A stretch of DNA of 64,000 bases from Dactylis glomerata (Eukaryota; Streptophyta; Magnoliopsida; Poales; Poaceae). The notes under the pieces were generated by a model. The model had not been told where the DNA came from, ran no database searches, and was given only the letters and a program-made list of their open reading frames with translations. The DNA lies in the NCBI GenBank assembly GCA_007115705.1, contig QXEO01000341.1, positions 1,116,001-1,180,000 of the forward strand, given 5' to 3'. Both the position numbers and the translations under genes were made by a program. Positions 32,902 to 45,619 of this stretch are shown here, piece after piece. Position 1 is the first letter of the stretch, and every line of letters begins with the position of its first letter.

Positions 32902-34529
32902 GGCCAGAGAAGGGAGGGGAGCGGGTGTCCAGCATGGGCACGGGTTAGGGTTTCCGACCGCGTTCCCGTGGCCACAGTGGTTCTGGAAGGGCATGGGCGT
33001 GTCCGGCGGTGCTGTGGTGACGTAGGGAGTGTAGTGGCGCAGCAGGGTGACGAGTGGAACAGTGGAACTGCGGGGGCGCATGAGGTGACTGTGGTGACTT
33101 TCTTCGTCCTTCTCCGTCATGGCTTGGCACGAGCTAAGGCAGGGGATGGCGGGGGACGTTGAGGCGATGCAGGGCACAGACTCGGCGAGCGTGGGCGTGC
33201 AGGAGAGTCCATGCCTCCACTATTTGCAATAGTGCCATTGACTTTGTTGAAATCTGCACACCAGGTGTTTGACGCAATGCCCGCAAGAGACAAAGTTTCA
33301 AAATTTGAAAAATTTCCAATTGGGTTCTGTTCAGTAGCAGATAGGGATCCTAGGCATATGTTGGTTAGGTCTGGAGATGATGGTTTGGTCGAAAAAGAAA
33401 AAGATATGGGAATGGTCTGTGTATAAGATTCAAACTTTGGCAGATGTTTGAGTGGGGTTCTAATTTGAATTTTTGTTTGAACTTTCTAGGTCAAGTAAGT
33501 ATGTAGTTTGGTCAAGCTCAACCAACTGACCACACACTTAATTGATTTACAGATTTCTTAATCTAAGTGTCCAAAGTAGGGTAGTGGTTAACTTTTTCTA
33601 GATCAAACTTTTCTTTTCTTTTCTTTATTTCTTTCGTTTCTGGTTTCTTTAGCTCTTGTTACTCTATTCTGATGCTTGGGCTGGTTAGGTTATGCTTAAC
33701 TAAGCAATACACAATAATTTTTAACACACATGAAATCATAAAAAGAGATATGTAGGTAAGACTATGCACACATGCAATATGAAGCGGAATTTTTTATCTT
33801 GGTCCAAAATTTGGCACTTGAATAAGATGAAATAGGTTACAAAGTTTTGGGTTGTTACATCTATGGTTTGCCCTAGACATCCATGGGCATGGCCATTTTC
33901 TAAACGTGCTCCTCTTCCCGAGATACCTCGCCACTAGACTCCTCCGATTATTTTTGAGCCTTCCCGGACATGCCTTTGGAAACTTACTGCTCCTATCGTT
34001 TTCTCTCGGTCGCGTCCTGGTAGACAACGATACGTCGAACACCTTGCGTGCGTCAGTTCGTCATCCTCTCTCCAAGCCGACCGACTCACTCCTACCCTGT
34101 CCTCTCGCCTTGAGACGCGCCCTGCTACCCTTGACCCACTGGCGCAGCCCCGCTTCACTTCTTGTCCCTTTCCTTCTGGCAGCGCTCGCCGTGCCCAACC
34201 GCCAGTCTGCGCGCGCCACGTCTCGGCTGAGCATGATCTCGAGCCATAAAATGCCCGCATCCGAGCCACAACCTGTATGCTTTGGCACGGCAACGTACCC
34301 AGACCAGCGTGATGACCTCACCCTCCCCTGAACGCGAGCCTAGCTACCGTACAACGCGCCGATTTAGTGGGCACCGAAGTGAGTTTGCCAAGCACGCGAT
34401 CGAACCAGGAAGATATTGTCACAAACATTTGCACGCCTGGACTCAGCCCACGACACCGCCCACAGTGCACCGCTGCCCTGCCCAATAGCGTCCACTCAAC
34501 CTCACCGTGGTCCGAGCTCACCATCAGAG

Positions 34530-34537
34530 TATAAAAG
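34530..34537 (+). promoter_or_regulatory. TATA box of the LARD 3' LTR
   Basis: TATAAAAG, equivalent to 12896-12903. Confidence 0.55.
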
Positions 34538-37164
34538 CCGAGACCTGGGACAGAACCTTCTAGGCCAAGCCATTCTCACCCCATCCCCTCTCCTCTCCAC
34601 CAAGAACACCGCACCCATGCCGACGCTTCCCTCCCACACCTTCTGAACTCAGGATCCTCGGCAGACCACCGAGAGCGAAGGGGGAGGTTGTCGTCGCTGC
34701 TGTCTCCCTCTCCGCCCTTGCTCTCCATTCATATGGTCCCTGCTCACTATCTTCTACCTAATCCATGCCCTCTTCCTTCCCAGGTACTCGCCAGTTGGTC
34801 ACTGTTGTCGAAGCGTAGACCGTGCCGACGCGAAGCTCGTCTCCGTCCTCTACGTGCAGCCGCCCTCGCCCGCGACCAAGACAACGTCATGGATGCTCGT
34901 CCGAGCGCTCTGGACGACCAAGCCGAGCCTCCGACACGCCCTCACATCATCTCCCGCGTCTCAGACGTCGTGGACTGCCCCTCGGTTAGTACCCATCGTC
35001 CCCGTCGAGGTCCGTCCGTGCCGGCGCTGCGTTTCCCTTGGCCGAGACCATGACCTGGAGCTCTGCCCACGCATCCGAGGCACCTGGGCGAGCAACTTCT
35101 AGCCCTGCTATCACCGCATTCCTCAGCCATCGCTCCCGAGCTCCCCGCGGTGAGCTCCCCGAGTCCCCGCCGTCGCCGTCGCTAGCTAGTAGGAGCGTGC
35201 AAGTCGTGCATGTCTAGGCTGGAGCACGAATTTTAAGGAAGCATCCTCTTGTTATTTTCAGTCAAGGGTCTAGTCAGCCCATAGCTTAGTGTCCAGCCAT
35301 TACTGTGCCGAGTCACGCCTTTGAAATTCGGCCAAATTTTTTTTTTTTTGGAAATCTGTTAACAAAATATTTGGATCAGTAAACTTCTAAAATCCCTAGA
35401 AAATTATCTGTGAATGCAAATGGCCTGACTCAAAATTTCGTGTGTTCCCTGTTGAGATACCTATCAAATGGCACTGGTCCTATACCAATTTTTTTCGTGT
35501 ACATTTTATTGGAATTAATCTTGTGCAACAGGGTAGTTTTCACCTTTAATTCCAAATTTGGAGTTACAGAACTTAGAATTTTGTGAATCTGATTTTGTTG
35601 GAACCCTTGTTTATATATCTTGCACAAGGCACTGGTTTGAACCCAATCTGAGGTGTGGATTAGGTACAGAAGTGTTTGCATGACATTAGCTTGTTTGCCT
35701 TTAGAAATTTATTTATCAAGATTTATAATATAAAATGAGTTGGAACCAATTTTCAGTGATCATGCACTGCAGTAGCTTGCTCATCCTAAGTTTTACGAAT
35801 CTATTGACTTACTGATAATTTATGGGAGTTTTATTTCCAAAACAACCACCGTTTTCACTAGAAAAAGCATAGAAAAAGTTCTATAAATTAGAATGAGATG
35901 AACCCACTTTTGTTGGATTCAGAAAAATCACATATTTCTGTTGATATGCTATTTCTATTGTTTGGTTGCATATAACTCCCTGAGTGTAGTAAATGGCTTA
36001 TTAGGGTTTGTTATTTGCTAAATTCACCATTTAATCCTAGAAATTGATAATTGGGTGAAACCACTTGGAGTAGCTTAGTATTGGGTTATGATACCTTCTT
36101 ATGCTTGTGAATGTGTGTTTTGCTTGCTGTAGTGAGGTGTGTGAATTATTTGTGCTTGTGTGCTTATTGTGTTAATTTGTTATCGGCGCTAGATTCGAAC
36201 GACGCCGGGTTTTCTGAAGAAGGGGAGGTATTTGAATATCAAGAGGAAGACCAGGGACAAGCTGACCAAGGCAAGCCATCTAAACTTGTTGCATCTCTGA
36301 TCCCAGTTTTTACTTATGCATGATTTATTATTGTTTACGAAAATGCATGGTTTTATACATTGCTATTTGTCTCTAGATAGCAATTGTTGGCGACTTGGCT
36401 CCACAAGTCAATTGTTATCATCCATGTGGATGACACCATTCTTGACACCTACTTATCCCCTGGGTAGTGGCTTGATGATTAGAATCATGATCTTCTTGGA
36501 AAACCTTGTAGTGGAGCAAAAACTCTAGGTTGGGAACACTCAAATAAGATTTCGAAAATGTCTTCGAAAACATTGGAATAGGAAATTATTACAATGATGG
36601 TTTTCAAAAATGAGTTTGAAAATGAGGAGGATGAATATCCAGGAGTTGGAGACAAGTTTGGTTTCATAAGAAAAATATTGGTGTTTCTTTGTAGTGTTCA
36701 GAACAATTAACCCGTGCAACCACAATTACCCTGGTATGGGACGGTGCGTAGCGGAGTAGTTTGTTCATCTTAGTATGGGATCTACAAAATGTAATGGCAG
36801 TCCGACCATGGACACCTTTTCCGTGGCACCCTGGGTAGGAGAGGTTACCCAGGCTCGCTTTGTCACCTTTTCAGGGGGCAGGGGTACAAGCCGAGAGCCC
36901 TCATTGAATAATGAGCTACCGTGAGTATAGGACTACTGCGGGTAGTGTCATTCCAAAGGGTCGAGTGGGCTGGGGAATTTGCAACTCCTGGGTCAAACAT
37001 CCACTTGGGCTTTGGTGTTGAGGGATACCCCTCTTGGCAGTAGATCTTATGCTAAGGTGGGCAGGTGAAAAACTACGATTGGGTGCTTGTCGTGGCATAT
37101 GATGTTATGCAGGGAAGATGCCCACACGATGAGTATCTGGATGATTGTGGGTAAAGTGTACAAC

Positions 37165-37193
37165 CTTTGCAGAGTGTAAATCTATTCGAATAG
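37165..37193. repeat. Twin palindromes, LARD 3' LTR (first one broken)
   Basis: CTTTGCAGAG (37165-37174, one mismatch from a C-to-T change) and CTATTCGAATAG (37182-37193, perfect). Confidence 0.75.
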
Positions 37194-37988
37194 CCGAGTC
37201 CTCGGTCATGGACGGTTGGAAAGATCACTACATTGCCCAATGCAGTTTTGGTTTTAAAAAGTGGTTTTCAGAAAAATGGAGGAAAGTGCCAGACGGAGTA
37301 CTCAGAGGGTACTGCCGTGGCACGGGAAAGGTTTGGAGTACTTGGAGGGTACTGCCGGGGAAATTTGAGATGGTCATGTGCGATTGACCTGGTTTATGAA
37401 ACAAAAAGGGTTACCCCCTTCCTAGAGATTTTTACTAAAATTGTTTTATAAATGCTTTTAATACGGATATAGAGATGTCGTAGAACATGGTTCTGGACAT
37501 GCTATATCGACACGAGAAAACCGTGTTTTTGAAGAAAGTAAAATAGACTAGAGCCTATCCTTGCTACAGCCAAACTGCATATTGTTCTCTCCCCTTTAGA
37601 TGGTTTGCGAGTATAGTTCAAAATGTACTCATGGCTTTGTCCCTGACTATTAAGTTGGTCAGATTATGAAGAAGACTACACGGAAGGTGATGATGGTTAC
37701 GACGACGCCGGTGCGAACTAGGAACGTCTCCCGGTCAGTTGCCTGTAGGGTAGTAGGCATGACGTGGGTCATCAATGCTGCTTATGTCCGCTGCTCAATA
37801 GTAGACTTGCCCTGCGTGGCAATATCAGACTTGGTCATGTGACCAATTGTAAGTATATTATTCGGTACTGTAATGGATGATGCAATTCGGTTATCAACTC
37901 GGTTATGTGGATTCACGACACACTGATCATGGGATCGTGAATTGAATGCATAACGGGTATTCCGGATAGCTAATCCGGGGTCCCCACA

Positions 37989-37993
37989 TAGAG
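37989..37993. repeat. TSD of the LARD, right copy (TAGAG)
   Basis: Pairs with 10273-10277. Confidence 0.9.
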
Positions 37994-38159
37994 GTTGCTC
38001 TTGGCACAAAAACGAAATAAAAATGATAAGGAGAGGTCATTACAGTAGGAATAACTTCCAAGACTCAACAAAAAGAAAAAGTACTGAAAAGAAAACATTG
38101 GGTTAACTCCCAAGAGTGCTTTTCTTTAACGCCTTTGAGCTAGGCACAAAAAGTGAGAA

Positions 38160-40145
38160 TCAAGTATTTTCAAATGAAAGAGCATCAACATCATAATTTG
38201 CTCTAATGATAGAATCAATAGGTAACTTATTTCTCTTTCTAGGGAAGTGTTCCATACCTCTCTTGAGTGGGAATTGATATTTAATGCATTCAATATCCAA
38301 AACAAGGAAATCAACGGGAACAAGATTATTGTTAACCATAATAAGAACATCATTAATCCTTCCCAAAGTTTTCTTCTTAGCAACATCAGCAAGAAGAACA
38401 TCAAAATAACAATTTTCTAATGGTGGTAAACCGAGCATATCATAAATTTTTATAGGCATACAAGAAATACTTGCACCAAGATCACATAAAGCATTACAAT
38501 CAAAATCATTCACATTCATCTTAATGATGGGCTCCGAACCATCTTCTAACTTTCTAGGAATAGAAACTTTTTGTTTCAACTTATCCTCTCTAATTTGCAT
38601 GAGAGCATTAGTAATATGTTTTGTAAAAGCCATATTCATAGAACTAGCATTAGGACTTTTAGCAAGCTTTTGCAAGAACAAAATTACTTTAGAAATATTG
38701 CAACCATCAACATCAAAATCATTACTATCAAAAGTAGTAGAACTATCCTCTCGCATACTCCAAAAAATTTCAGCACTTTTATCAGAAAAAGTTTCTGTAG
38801 TTTTAGGCATCTTTGCACAAGGAGTAGGGATTTTCTCTACACCAATCAAAGTAAGAGGATTGCTAGCATTTGAAACAACATCACTAGTGGTGGTAATAGT
38901 ACAAACTTTAGTCATATTTCTAGCAATCTCATCTTCTCTTTCCCACCTAGCATGCAATTCTGCTAACATCCTAACATTATTATCAATCTTAACTTGAATG
39001 GCATTCAAAGTCTTGCTTTATTTCACATCATGAGGCAAAACCTTTAACTTTAGAAGTTCAACATCAAGAGCAAGGCTATCAACTTTAGAAGCAAGAACAT
39101 CAATTTTACCAAACTTCTCCTCGACAGACTTATTAAAAGCAGTTTGTTTACTAATGAAGTCCTTAAGCATGACTTCAAGATCAGAGGGTGCACTCCTATT
39201 GTTGTTGGAGGAACTACCATAAGAATTACCATAACCATTACCATTAGTAGAAGGATATGGCCTATAATTGTTGCTACCAAAATTATTCCTATAAGCACTA
39301 TTGTTGAAATTATTATTTCTAATGAAGTTCACATCAACATGCTCTTCTTGAGCAACCAAAGAGGCTAAAGGAACATTATTAGGATCAACATGCGCCCTAT
39401 CATTAACAAGCATAGCCATAATGGTATCAATCTTATCACTCAAGGAGGAGGTTTCTTCAATAGAATTTACCTTCTTACCTTGTGGAGCTCTCTCGGTGTG
39501 CCATTCAGAATAATTCACCATCATATTATCAAGGAGCTTTGTTGCGGCGCCCAAGGTGATGGACATAAAAGTACCTCCAGCAGCTGAATCCAAAAGATTT
39601 CTTGAAGAAAAATTTAGTCCTGCATAAAAGGTTTAGATAATCATCCAAGTAGTCAGTCCATGAGTGGGACAATTCTTTATCAAAGATTTCATTCTTTCCC
39701 AAGCTTGACCAACATGTTCATTATCAAAGTGTTTAAACTTCATAATGTCACTTCTCAAAGATATAATCTTAGCAGGAGGATAATATTTTCCAATAAAAGC
39801 ATCTTTGCACTTAACCCAAGAATTAATACTATTTCTAGGCAAAGATAGCAACCAATCCTTAGCTCTTCCTCTCAAACAGAAAGGAAACAACTAAAGCTTA
39901 ATAATATCTCCATCTACATCCTTATACTTTTGCATCTCACATAGCTCAACAAAATTGTTGAGGTGAGCAGCAGCATCATCAGTACTAGCACCAGAAAATT
40001 GCTCTTTCATAACAAGATTCAACAAAGCAGGTATAATTTAATAAAAATTTGCCTCAGGAGCAGGTGGCGCAATAGGAGTGCAGATAAAATCATTGTTGTT
40101 TGTGCTAGTAAAGTCACACAACTTAGTGTTCTCAGGAGTACTCAT
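38160..40145 (-). pseudogene. gag: Athila-type gag-protease of E, four in-frame stops, no frameshift
   Basis: One frame of 662 codons from ATG 40145 to TGA 38160. The capsid part includes AHLNNFVELCEMQKYKD and RGRAKDWLLSLPRNS, and a tract rich in Asn, Gly and Tyr precedes a coiled-coil stretch. The protease region has CDLGAS in place of the usual D-S/T-G-A, then LGRINDVL and PVDFLVLDIE, as in Athila proteases. Premature stops lie at 40038-40040, 39891-39893, 39633-39635 (probably Gln to TAA) and 39018-39020. Gag would form particles and protease would process it. No polymerase follows, so even a repaired copy would be non-autonomous. Decay by single-base stops in one preserved frame suggests little drift since insertion. 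Confidence 0.85.
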
Positions 40146-40313
40146 TCTAGCAAGACTAAAATAGATAAACAAAAATAACAACAATAAAATGAACTATTTT
40201 TTTGTATTTTTGATAAAAAGATGCAAACAAAAATAAAATAAAGAAACTAAGCAAAATAATAACAAAGTAAAAAGATTGGAAGTGAGAGACTCCCCTTGCA
40301 GAAATCCTCTTTC

Positions 40314-40331
40314 TCCCCGGCAATGGTGCCA
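40314..40331 (-). other. PBS of E (tRNA-Asp type)
   Basis: TGGCACCATTGCCGGGGA on the minus strand, matching 16 of 18 positions of the tRNA-Asp complement; 10 nt inside the LTR. Confidence 0.8.
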
Positions 40332-41340
40332 GAAAACTTGTTGGTGCGTGGACCAGTTCGGAACCCCAAGAGTAAGCTGTGATGAGCACAACAGTAAGTT
40401 TTCCCTCAGTTATGAAACCAAAGTTTAATCCACCAGTAGGAGAAAGAAACCACTTCCGAAGGTTGTTGCTAGCTGACTTTGGCAACGGCTCCAGAGAACT
40501 TGTTTATGGCGCCTGTTTGGGGCGTAGCTTCGGTGCCAGCAGCAACGTGGAACCTGCACACAACACAACGAAAATACTTTGCCCCAACTTGTAGTGAGGT
40601 TGTCAATCTCACTGGTTTGCTGAAAACAAAGGATTAAATGTATCATGTGGAAAATGATATTTGTTTGCAGTAAGTGAATAAATAATGCTTGCAGAAAGTA
40701 AACGGTGCTTGTAGTAGAAAATAATTTATGTAAAAGAATGGACCAGGGTCCACAGTTCACTAGAGGTGTCTCTCCAGAAAGATAAATAACATGCTGGGTA
40801 AACAAATTATAGTTGGGCAATTGACAAAATAAAGAATGCATAGCGATGCATGTACATGTCATGAAGATCACTATGAGATTTACTTGGGCATTACAACATA
40901 ATACATAGACCGTAATCCAACTGCATCTATGACTAATAATCTACCCACAGCATATCATCCGAACAACCCTTGGGTATTAAGTTGCAAGCAACAGATTATC
41001 GCCTTAAGCAAAGTGTGTAATGTAAACAATACAAATGTCCTTGAAAAAGAGATTGTTGTTTTTTCTCCCTAGTAGCAACAACACATCGACAACCTTAGAA
41101 GTTATTGTCACTCTCCCAGATTACTAGAGGCATGAACCCACTATCGAGCATAAATACTCCCTCTTGGAGTCACTAGCATCTACTCGGCCAAGATATCTAC
41201 TAGCAACGGAGAGCATGCAAGATCATAAATAACATAGACATGATAAATCAACAATCAACTTGACATAGTACTCAATATTCATCGGATCCCAACAAACACA
41301 ACATGTAGAATTACATAACGATGATCTTGATCATGATAGG

Positions 41341-41675
41341 TGACAAGGGTATAGTTAATAGAACCCATATGTTGAGTACCCCTGAGGCCCGTTAAGCTAG
41401 GCCCAATTGTAATGATAGTCGAATATGAGTCTTTACCGTATGTCGATATTGTAATCTGTATCGGACCCTACCCGATCCTCGAGACCTGGCCACCTATATA
41501 TAGGGGCCAGGAGGGGACGGTGTAGGCCAGATTGAAAGCAAGCCAGGTTGAACACCCAAGTTTACTTTCGACACACACCTATTTCGACTAACTTTACCTT
41601 CGAGTTCATCCAGCGCCCTATCTCCCCGATCCTAAGTCCTTCATCTAGGACATTTGTCGAGTTAACCCCTCATCA
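41341..41675 (+). repeat. 5' LTR of Tat-1
   Basis: 335 bp, TGACAAGGG to CTCATCA. Confidence 0.95.
41495..41502 (+). promoter_or_regulatory. TATA box of Tat-1 5' LTR
   Basis: TATATATA followed by GGGGCC, conserved at 49978-49985 and, as TATATAAA, at 54847-54854. Confidence 0.65.
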
Positions 41676-41677
41676 AT

Positions 41678-41688
41678 TGGCGCCGACC
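41678..41688 (+). other. PBS of Tat-1
   Basis: TGGCGCCGACC, 2 nt after the LTR; the first 8 bases match the tRNA-Asp 3' end complement. Confidence 0.75.
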
Positions 41689-41712
41689 ATGGGGAACTTG
41701 GACGTTGGAATC

Positions 41713-42945
41713 ATGAATTCGACGGCTTTTTCGCGTTTAGCCAACAGCAGTACAGAAGTCGACGAAAATCAAGAGATGGAGTTGACAATCGGAAGTTTAA
41801 ACATCCTCATCGGACCGTCGGGTTCATCCCGCCTCTCGGATTCGACGAAATCAGATCCGTCGACAAACAAGCCCGAAACAGAGGAAACGTGGGAATCATC
41901 AGAAGACTCTTCCAGCGAGGTAAACTCGCCGGTCAGCTTCGACAAAGCACCAATCGCAGAAAGCGACAAAATTCGGGAAAATTTCGACTCAGAAGAAAGA
42001 GCGTGCCAGACGCACAACAACGCAAAGGACTTCGCCGTGGGAAGCAGCGGCATCTCCAAAGTACATCAGTTATGCGTTATTATCACCGAAGCAGAAGAAG
42101 AAAACAACAGCGAAGGAAGTAAAAAGGTCGACTGGCAAGTCGACAAAATGAAAGAACACAACAAAAAGGAAAAAGAGAAAGTCCACGTTTTGACTAGCGA
42201 ATGGAGAATGATCAAATCATCTATCAATCATGGTACAGAAGTACCCGAAGGATCGAGAAGAGAAGTTCTAATGGGCTATCAGTATGCATTATACCAACAT
42301 AGGAAGAAACTAAGGGAGGAAAGAGACATGGTTTTTCAAGACAATAATAGTAGATCAAGGGAGGAGTACTGGGAAGACTACAGTGAAGAATCAGAGTACA
42401 GCAGAGAAAGGCACGGAGACCCAAAGCACAATAGAGGGGTAACGGTGCGTAGCAGAGAAGAAAGGTACTCAAGGAGCCCTACCCCACAGCTAGAAGAGGA
42501 GGAAGACGACTTCATACAAGAAACGCCAGAAGCAGCATTGGTAGCAGCACAAGCATATTTACTAACTACAAGGCCAGAACCTGGGGACCCGCGAGAAGAT
42601 ATGCACCGAGCCGCGATACGAAGCCTTGGAATAGTGGAAAGCAAGATCAGGGAAAAAGGCCCAAAGACAAAGCCGACAAGCTGCAAGGAAAATCAAAAGG
42701 AGAAGTTCAGATACAACTTCGTAGATAACGAGTACAGCGAGTCATCAGAAGAGGAAAGGCGACAGAAGAGGAAAGAGGACGCAAGAAATATAATAGCGCA
42801 AGCTCGAGTAAACAAGTCGCGTCATGCTTGGAGGGAAGAGAATTATGAAGACGACGATAAAGAGATGGGTGCGTTATGCTTTACCCGCAGGGTTCGCAAA
42901 ACGCTGGATACCCAAAGGATTCAAACTGCCACACGACCAGCATAA
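41713..42945 (+). pseudogene. gag: Tat-1 gag, N-terminal part (ends in a frameshift)
   Basis: The chosen start is the ATG opening MNSTAFS at 41713. An ATG 24 nt upstream is GTG in Tat-2, so the downstream one is the conserved start. The product is highly charged and Ser/Glu-rich, with short conserved stretches QVDKMKEHNKKEKEKVHV, RREVLMGYQYAL and ETPEAALVAAQAYLL shared with Tat-2, followed by an Arg/Glu-rich region. A single-base insertion near 42905 relative to Tat-2 throws the frame, giving a stop at 42943-42945. Protein role: N-terminal half of the particle protein. Confidence 0.8.
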
Positions 42946-44608
42946 GTATGACGGGTCGCAAGAACCTACCCTATGGTTATCAGACTATCTGTAGGCAGTA
43001 CAGATATTAGGGGGAACAAAGGCGACTGCAATGCAAAGTTTACAGCTACACCTCACCGGCGCAGCACGGTCCTGGTTGAATACCGTACCCAACGAATCCA
43101 TCGGAAGTTGGGGGGAACTCGAAAGTGAATTCGCAAGAAATTTTCGTTCAACTTACAAACACCCGGCATCACTGGAGGAAGTTAAGGCGTGCGTACAGAG
43201 GAAAGGCGAAACTCTACGTTCTTATATACAACGCTGGAGCATAACCAAAAATTCAGCAGAGGACGTCTCCGACGAACGGGCAATAGACGCCTTTACGGCC
43301 GGACTTCGTCACTCAGATCTCGTGGAAGAAATAGGAAGAACAAGACTTACGACGGTAGCCGAATTAATGGAACAAGTCAACAAATTCGCTGATGGAGAAG
43401 ACGCATACAATAACAAAAGAGGACGTTCACCAGAAGTCGACAGAATAAGCAGACAGAGAAGACGATACCGCAGCAGAGGTAACCAAGCAAGGCGAAGTCA
43501 GGTAGCCACGGGCTACGTAATAGAGGAAGAGGAAGGATATGACAGTGGGAGGTTTCAAGCAAAAAGAGTAGAAAAGTCAAGATACTCTGGCCCTTCGGCC
43601 GAGGACATGCTATATGGACCTTGTCGAATCCACTACGCATATCTCGACGGGAAAAGAGTCTCAAATCATCAGATGAAGGATTGTAGAACATTCCTAAGGC
43701 TGCAAAGCGCCATGGGCTCAAGCCAAGGAGGAAGGCAAGAAGAACAACACAGAAGTCAAGGATATCAAATGCAAAGGCTAGCAAGGCACCTAGAGTCAAA
43801 AGTTTACATATCTGCCATGATTCAACCGGTGCCCAGATCAAAGAAGGAGCGAAAAAGCATATCCAGGCAAGTAAACCTAGCAATATCATCACCACCAGCT
43901 ACCACAGAGTACCTACGGTGGTCAGACCAATCAGTCAAGTTCAGTAGAGCAGACCACCCGAAGAAAGTTCCTAGGCCAGGCTACTCGCCTATGGTTCTAA
44001 AGCCGCAGATAGGAGGGTACGACATCGGAAGAGTGTTCATGGATGCAAGGAGTGGCATAAACTTAATATATGCTAGAACCCTAAAGGCAATGTGCATCTC
44101 GCTGTCGAGTCTGAAGCCAACAGATTGCTCCTTCCACGGAATAGTACCAGGAGCCGCAAACCACCCTTTGGGAAGAATAGAACTCGATCTCTGCTTTGGC
44201 AGCAGCGGCAACTACCGAAGAGAGAAGCTGGAATTCGAAGTTATGGACTGGCCGTCACAATATCATGCAATCCTGGGGCGCCCAGCATTTGCAAAATTCA
44301 TGGCAGTACCACACTATGCGTATCTTATGTTAAAAATTCCAGGACCCAAAGGAACAATCACAGTACAAGGGAGCTTTGAAGTAGCCAACACATGCGACAG
44401 AGAATTCAACAGGATGGCGCAAACCTTCGGCATGACAGCGGAATACGAGAGGTTAAAAGGAGAAATGGATCATAATGTACTACCCAACGTTGGACGATCC
44501 CTGCCAGATCAGGCTTTCGACACGTCTCAGGACTCGAAGAAAATCCAGGTCCACCCTACAGATGCAAACAAGACAACATCAATTGCGGTGAACTTGGATC
44601 CCGCATAG
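42946..44608 (+). pseudogene. gag-pro: Tat-1 gag capsid and protease segment, ends at conserved TAG
   Basis: In the shifted frame, after a stop at 42992-42994 (Gln in Tat-2), a retrotransposon gag domain begins (SLQLHLTGAARSWLNT, WGELESEFARNF). A Cys/His cluster in a nucleic-acid-binding position (CRIH...NHQMKDC) follows near 43620. The protease site near 44035 is DARSG; Tat-2 has DAGSG, so Tat-1 has lost the catalytic Gly. The frame ends with TAG at 44606-44608, at the same place as in Tat-2. Confidence 0.8.
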
Positions 44609-45619
44609 GAAAGCGCGCTCATCGAGTTCCTCCGTGAGCGCTGGGAAATCTTTGCCTGGTGTCCATCAGACATGCCAGGGGTTCCCAGGGAACTCGTCGA
44701 GCATGCATTAAATGTAGATCCCAAGGCAAAGCCAGTTAAGCAGCCATTACGACAATTTGATGAACCTAAGAGGAAGGCGATAGCATCAGAGTTGCACAGG
44801 CTAGAAAATGCCGGATTTATCAGAGAAATCAAAACTTCGAGTTGGGTGTCGAACCCAGTCATAGTACCCAAGAAGAACACAGACGTACAAAGAGTATGTG
44901 TCGACTACACATCTCTCAATAAGCATTGTCCAAAGGATCCCTTCCCTCTACCCCGCATCGATCAGATAATCGATTCAACAGCGGGATGCGCAAGGCTTTC
45001 ATTTTTGGACGCATATTCGGGTTACAATCAGATTAAATTGAAGAAAGAAGACGAAGAAAAAACGGCCTTCATCACACCATATGGAGTGTTTTGCTACCAA
45101 GTGATGTCGTTCGGTCTAAAAAATGCAGGAGCAACTTATCAACGGATGATGCAAAATTGCCTCGGAAGCCAAATAGGGCGCAACATCCAAGTCTACATTG
45201 ATGATGTAGTCATCACCACAAGAGAGGAGAAATCTCTAATCAGCGACTTGGCAGAAACCTTCGACAATCTGAGCAGGTACAAGCTCAAGCTTAACTCGAC
45301 AAAGTGTTCCTTCGGCGTATCAGTAGGACAACTTTTAGGGTTCCTGGTATCAGCACGAGGAATAGAGGCGAACCCAGAGAAGATTCAAGCGATTTTGACA
45401 ATGGGGAAACCCACGAAACTACACGACGTACAGAAACTTGCAGGGCGCGTCGCGGCTTTAAGTCGTTTCGTTGCTCGACTGGGAGAAAAGGCGCTTCCTT
45501 TCTATGCACTTATGAACAAGTCAGATGATAAATTTGAATGGACGGAAGAAGCAGACGCAGCTTTTGCACAGCTGAAAAAAGTGCTTTCCACGCCGCCAGT
45601 GCTGGTCGCACCAAAATAA
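44609..45619 (+). pseudogene. pol: Tat-1 reverse transcriptase segment
   Basis: Continues the frame after the TAG. Reverse transcriptase motifs are intact: VCVDYTSLNKHCPKDPFPLP, FLDAYSGYNQI, VMSFGLKNAGATYQRMM and the catalytic YIDD near 45193. The start of RNase H follows (KFEWTEEADAAFAQLKK). A TAA at 45617-45619 interrupts where Tat-2 has Lys; the same frame continues beyond. Without the TAG and TAA the entire pol would be one open frame to 47800. Confidence 0.88.

Larger units (their letters stand above)
20994..33859 (-). mobile_element. Tekay-clade chromovirus (Ty3/Gypsy), nearly complete
   Basis: Minus-strand order: 5' LTR (33859 to 30343), initiator-Met PBS (30339), a 259-codon extra ORF, gag-pol of 1511 codons, PPT (about 24533 to 24520) and 3' LTR (24519 to 20994). 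The 5' LTR has TG...CA ends. The 3' LTR lacks its last 7 bases and the host lost several bases there, so no TSD can be read; the other flank is TCTAT. The clade follows from the PBS, single-frame gag-pol, and C-terminal chromodomain. LTRs are very alike by eye, indicating a relatively recent insertion. Confidence 0.93.
30343..33859 (-). repeat. 5' LTR of Tekay (3517 bp)
   Basis: The plus-strand view starts TGTAACACCCG and ends GGTTGTTACA, giving TG...CA ends on both strands. Collinear with 20994-24519. Confidence 0.93.
10278..37988 (+). mobile_element. LARD-type non-autonomous retrotransposon with very long LTRs, carrying nested Tekay and mini-Helitron
   Basis: Two direct LTRs of about 6.08 kb (10278-16354 and 18684-37988, the second interrupted) flank a 2.33-kb internal domain. 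The element has a TG...CA structure, a TAGAG TSD, an initiator-Met PBS and a PPT. It encodes no gag or pol. Net length without insertions is about 14.5 kb. Its LTR termini (TGTAACACCCC), PBS and the last roughly 900 bp of LTR resemble the Tekay element nested inside it, so it is probably a Tekay-derived large retrotransposon derivative mobilised by a Tekay-type partner. Confidence 0.9.
18684..37988 (+). repeat. 3' LTR of the LARD, interrupted by a mini-Helitron and Tekay
   Basis: LTR pieces are 18684-19810, 20180-20993 and 33860-37988; together they match the 5' LTR length to within a few bases. It ends CCCCACA at 37988, followed by the TSD TAGAG. Confidence 0.9.

Noticed and set aside
41548..41712. 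Upstream extension of Tat-1 gag into the LTR
   Set aside because: The longer start lies within the LTR; the MNSTAFS start at 41713 is conserved in Tat-2.
43377..43895. 172-codon minus-strand frame opposite Tat-1 gag
   Set aside because: Shadow of the gag frame; hydrophobic composition is a by-product, and Tat-2 does not conserve it as one frame.
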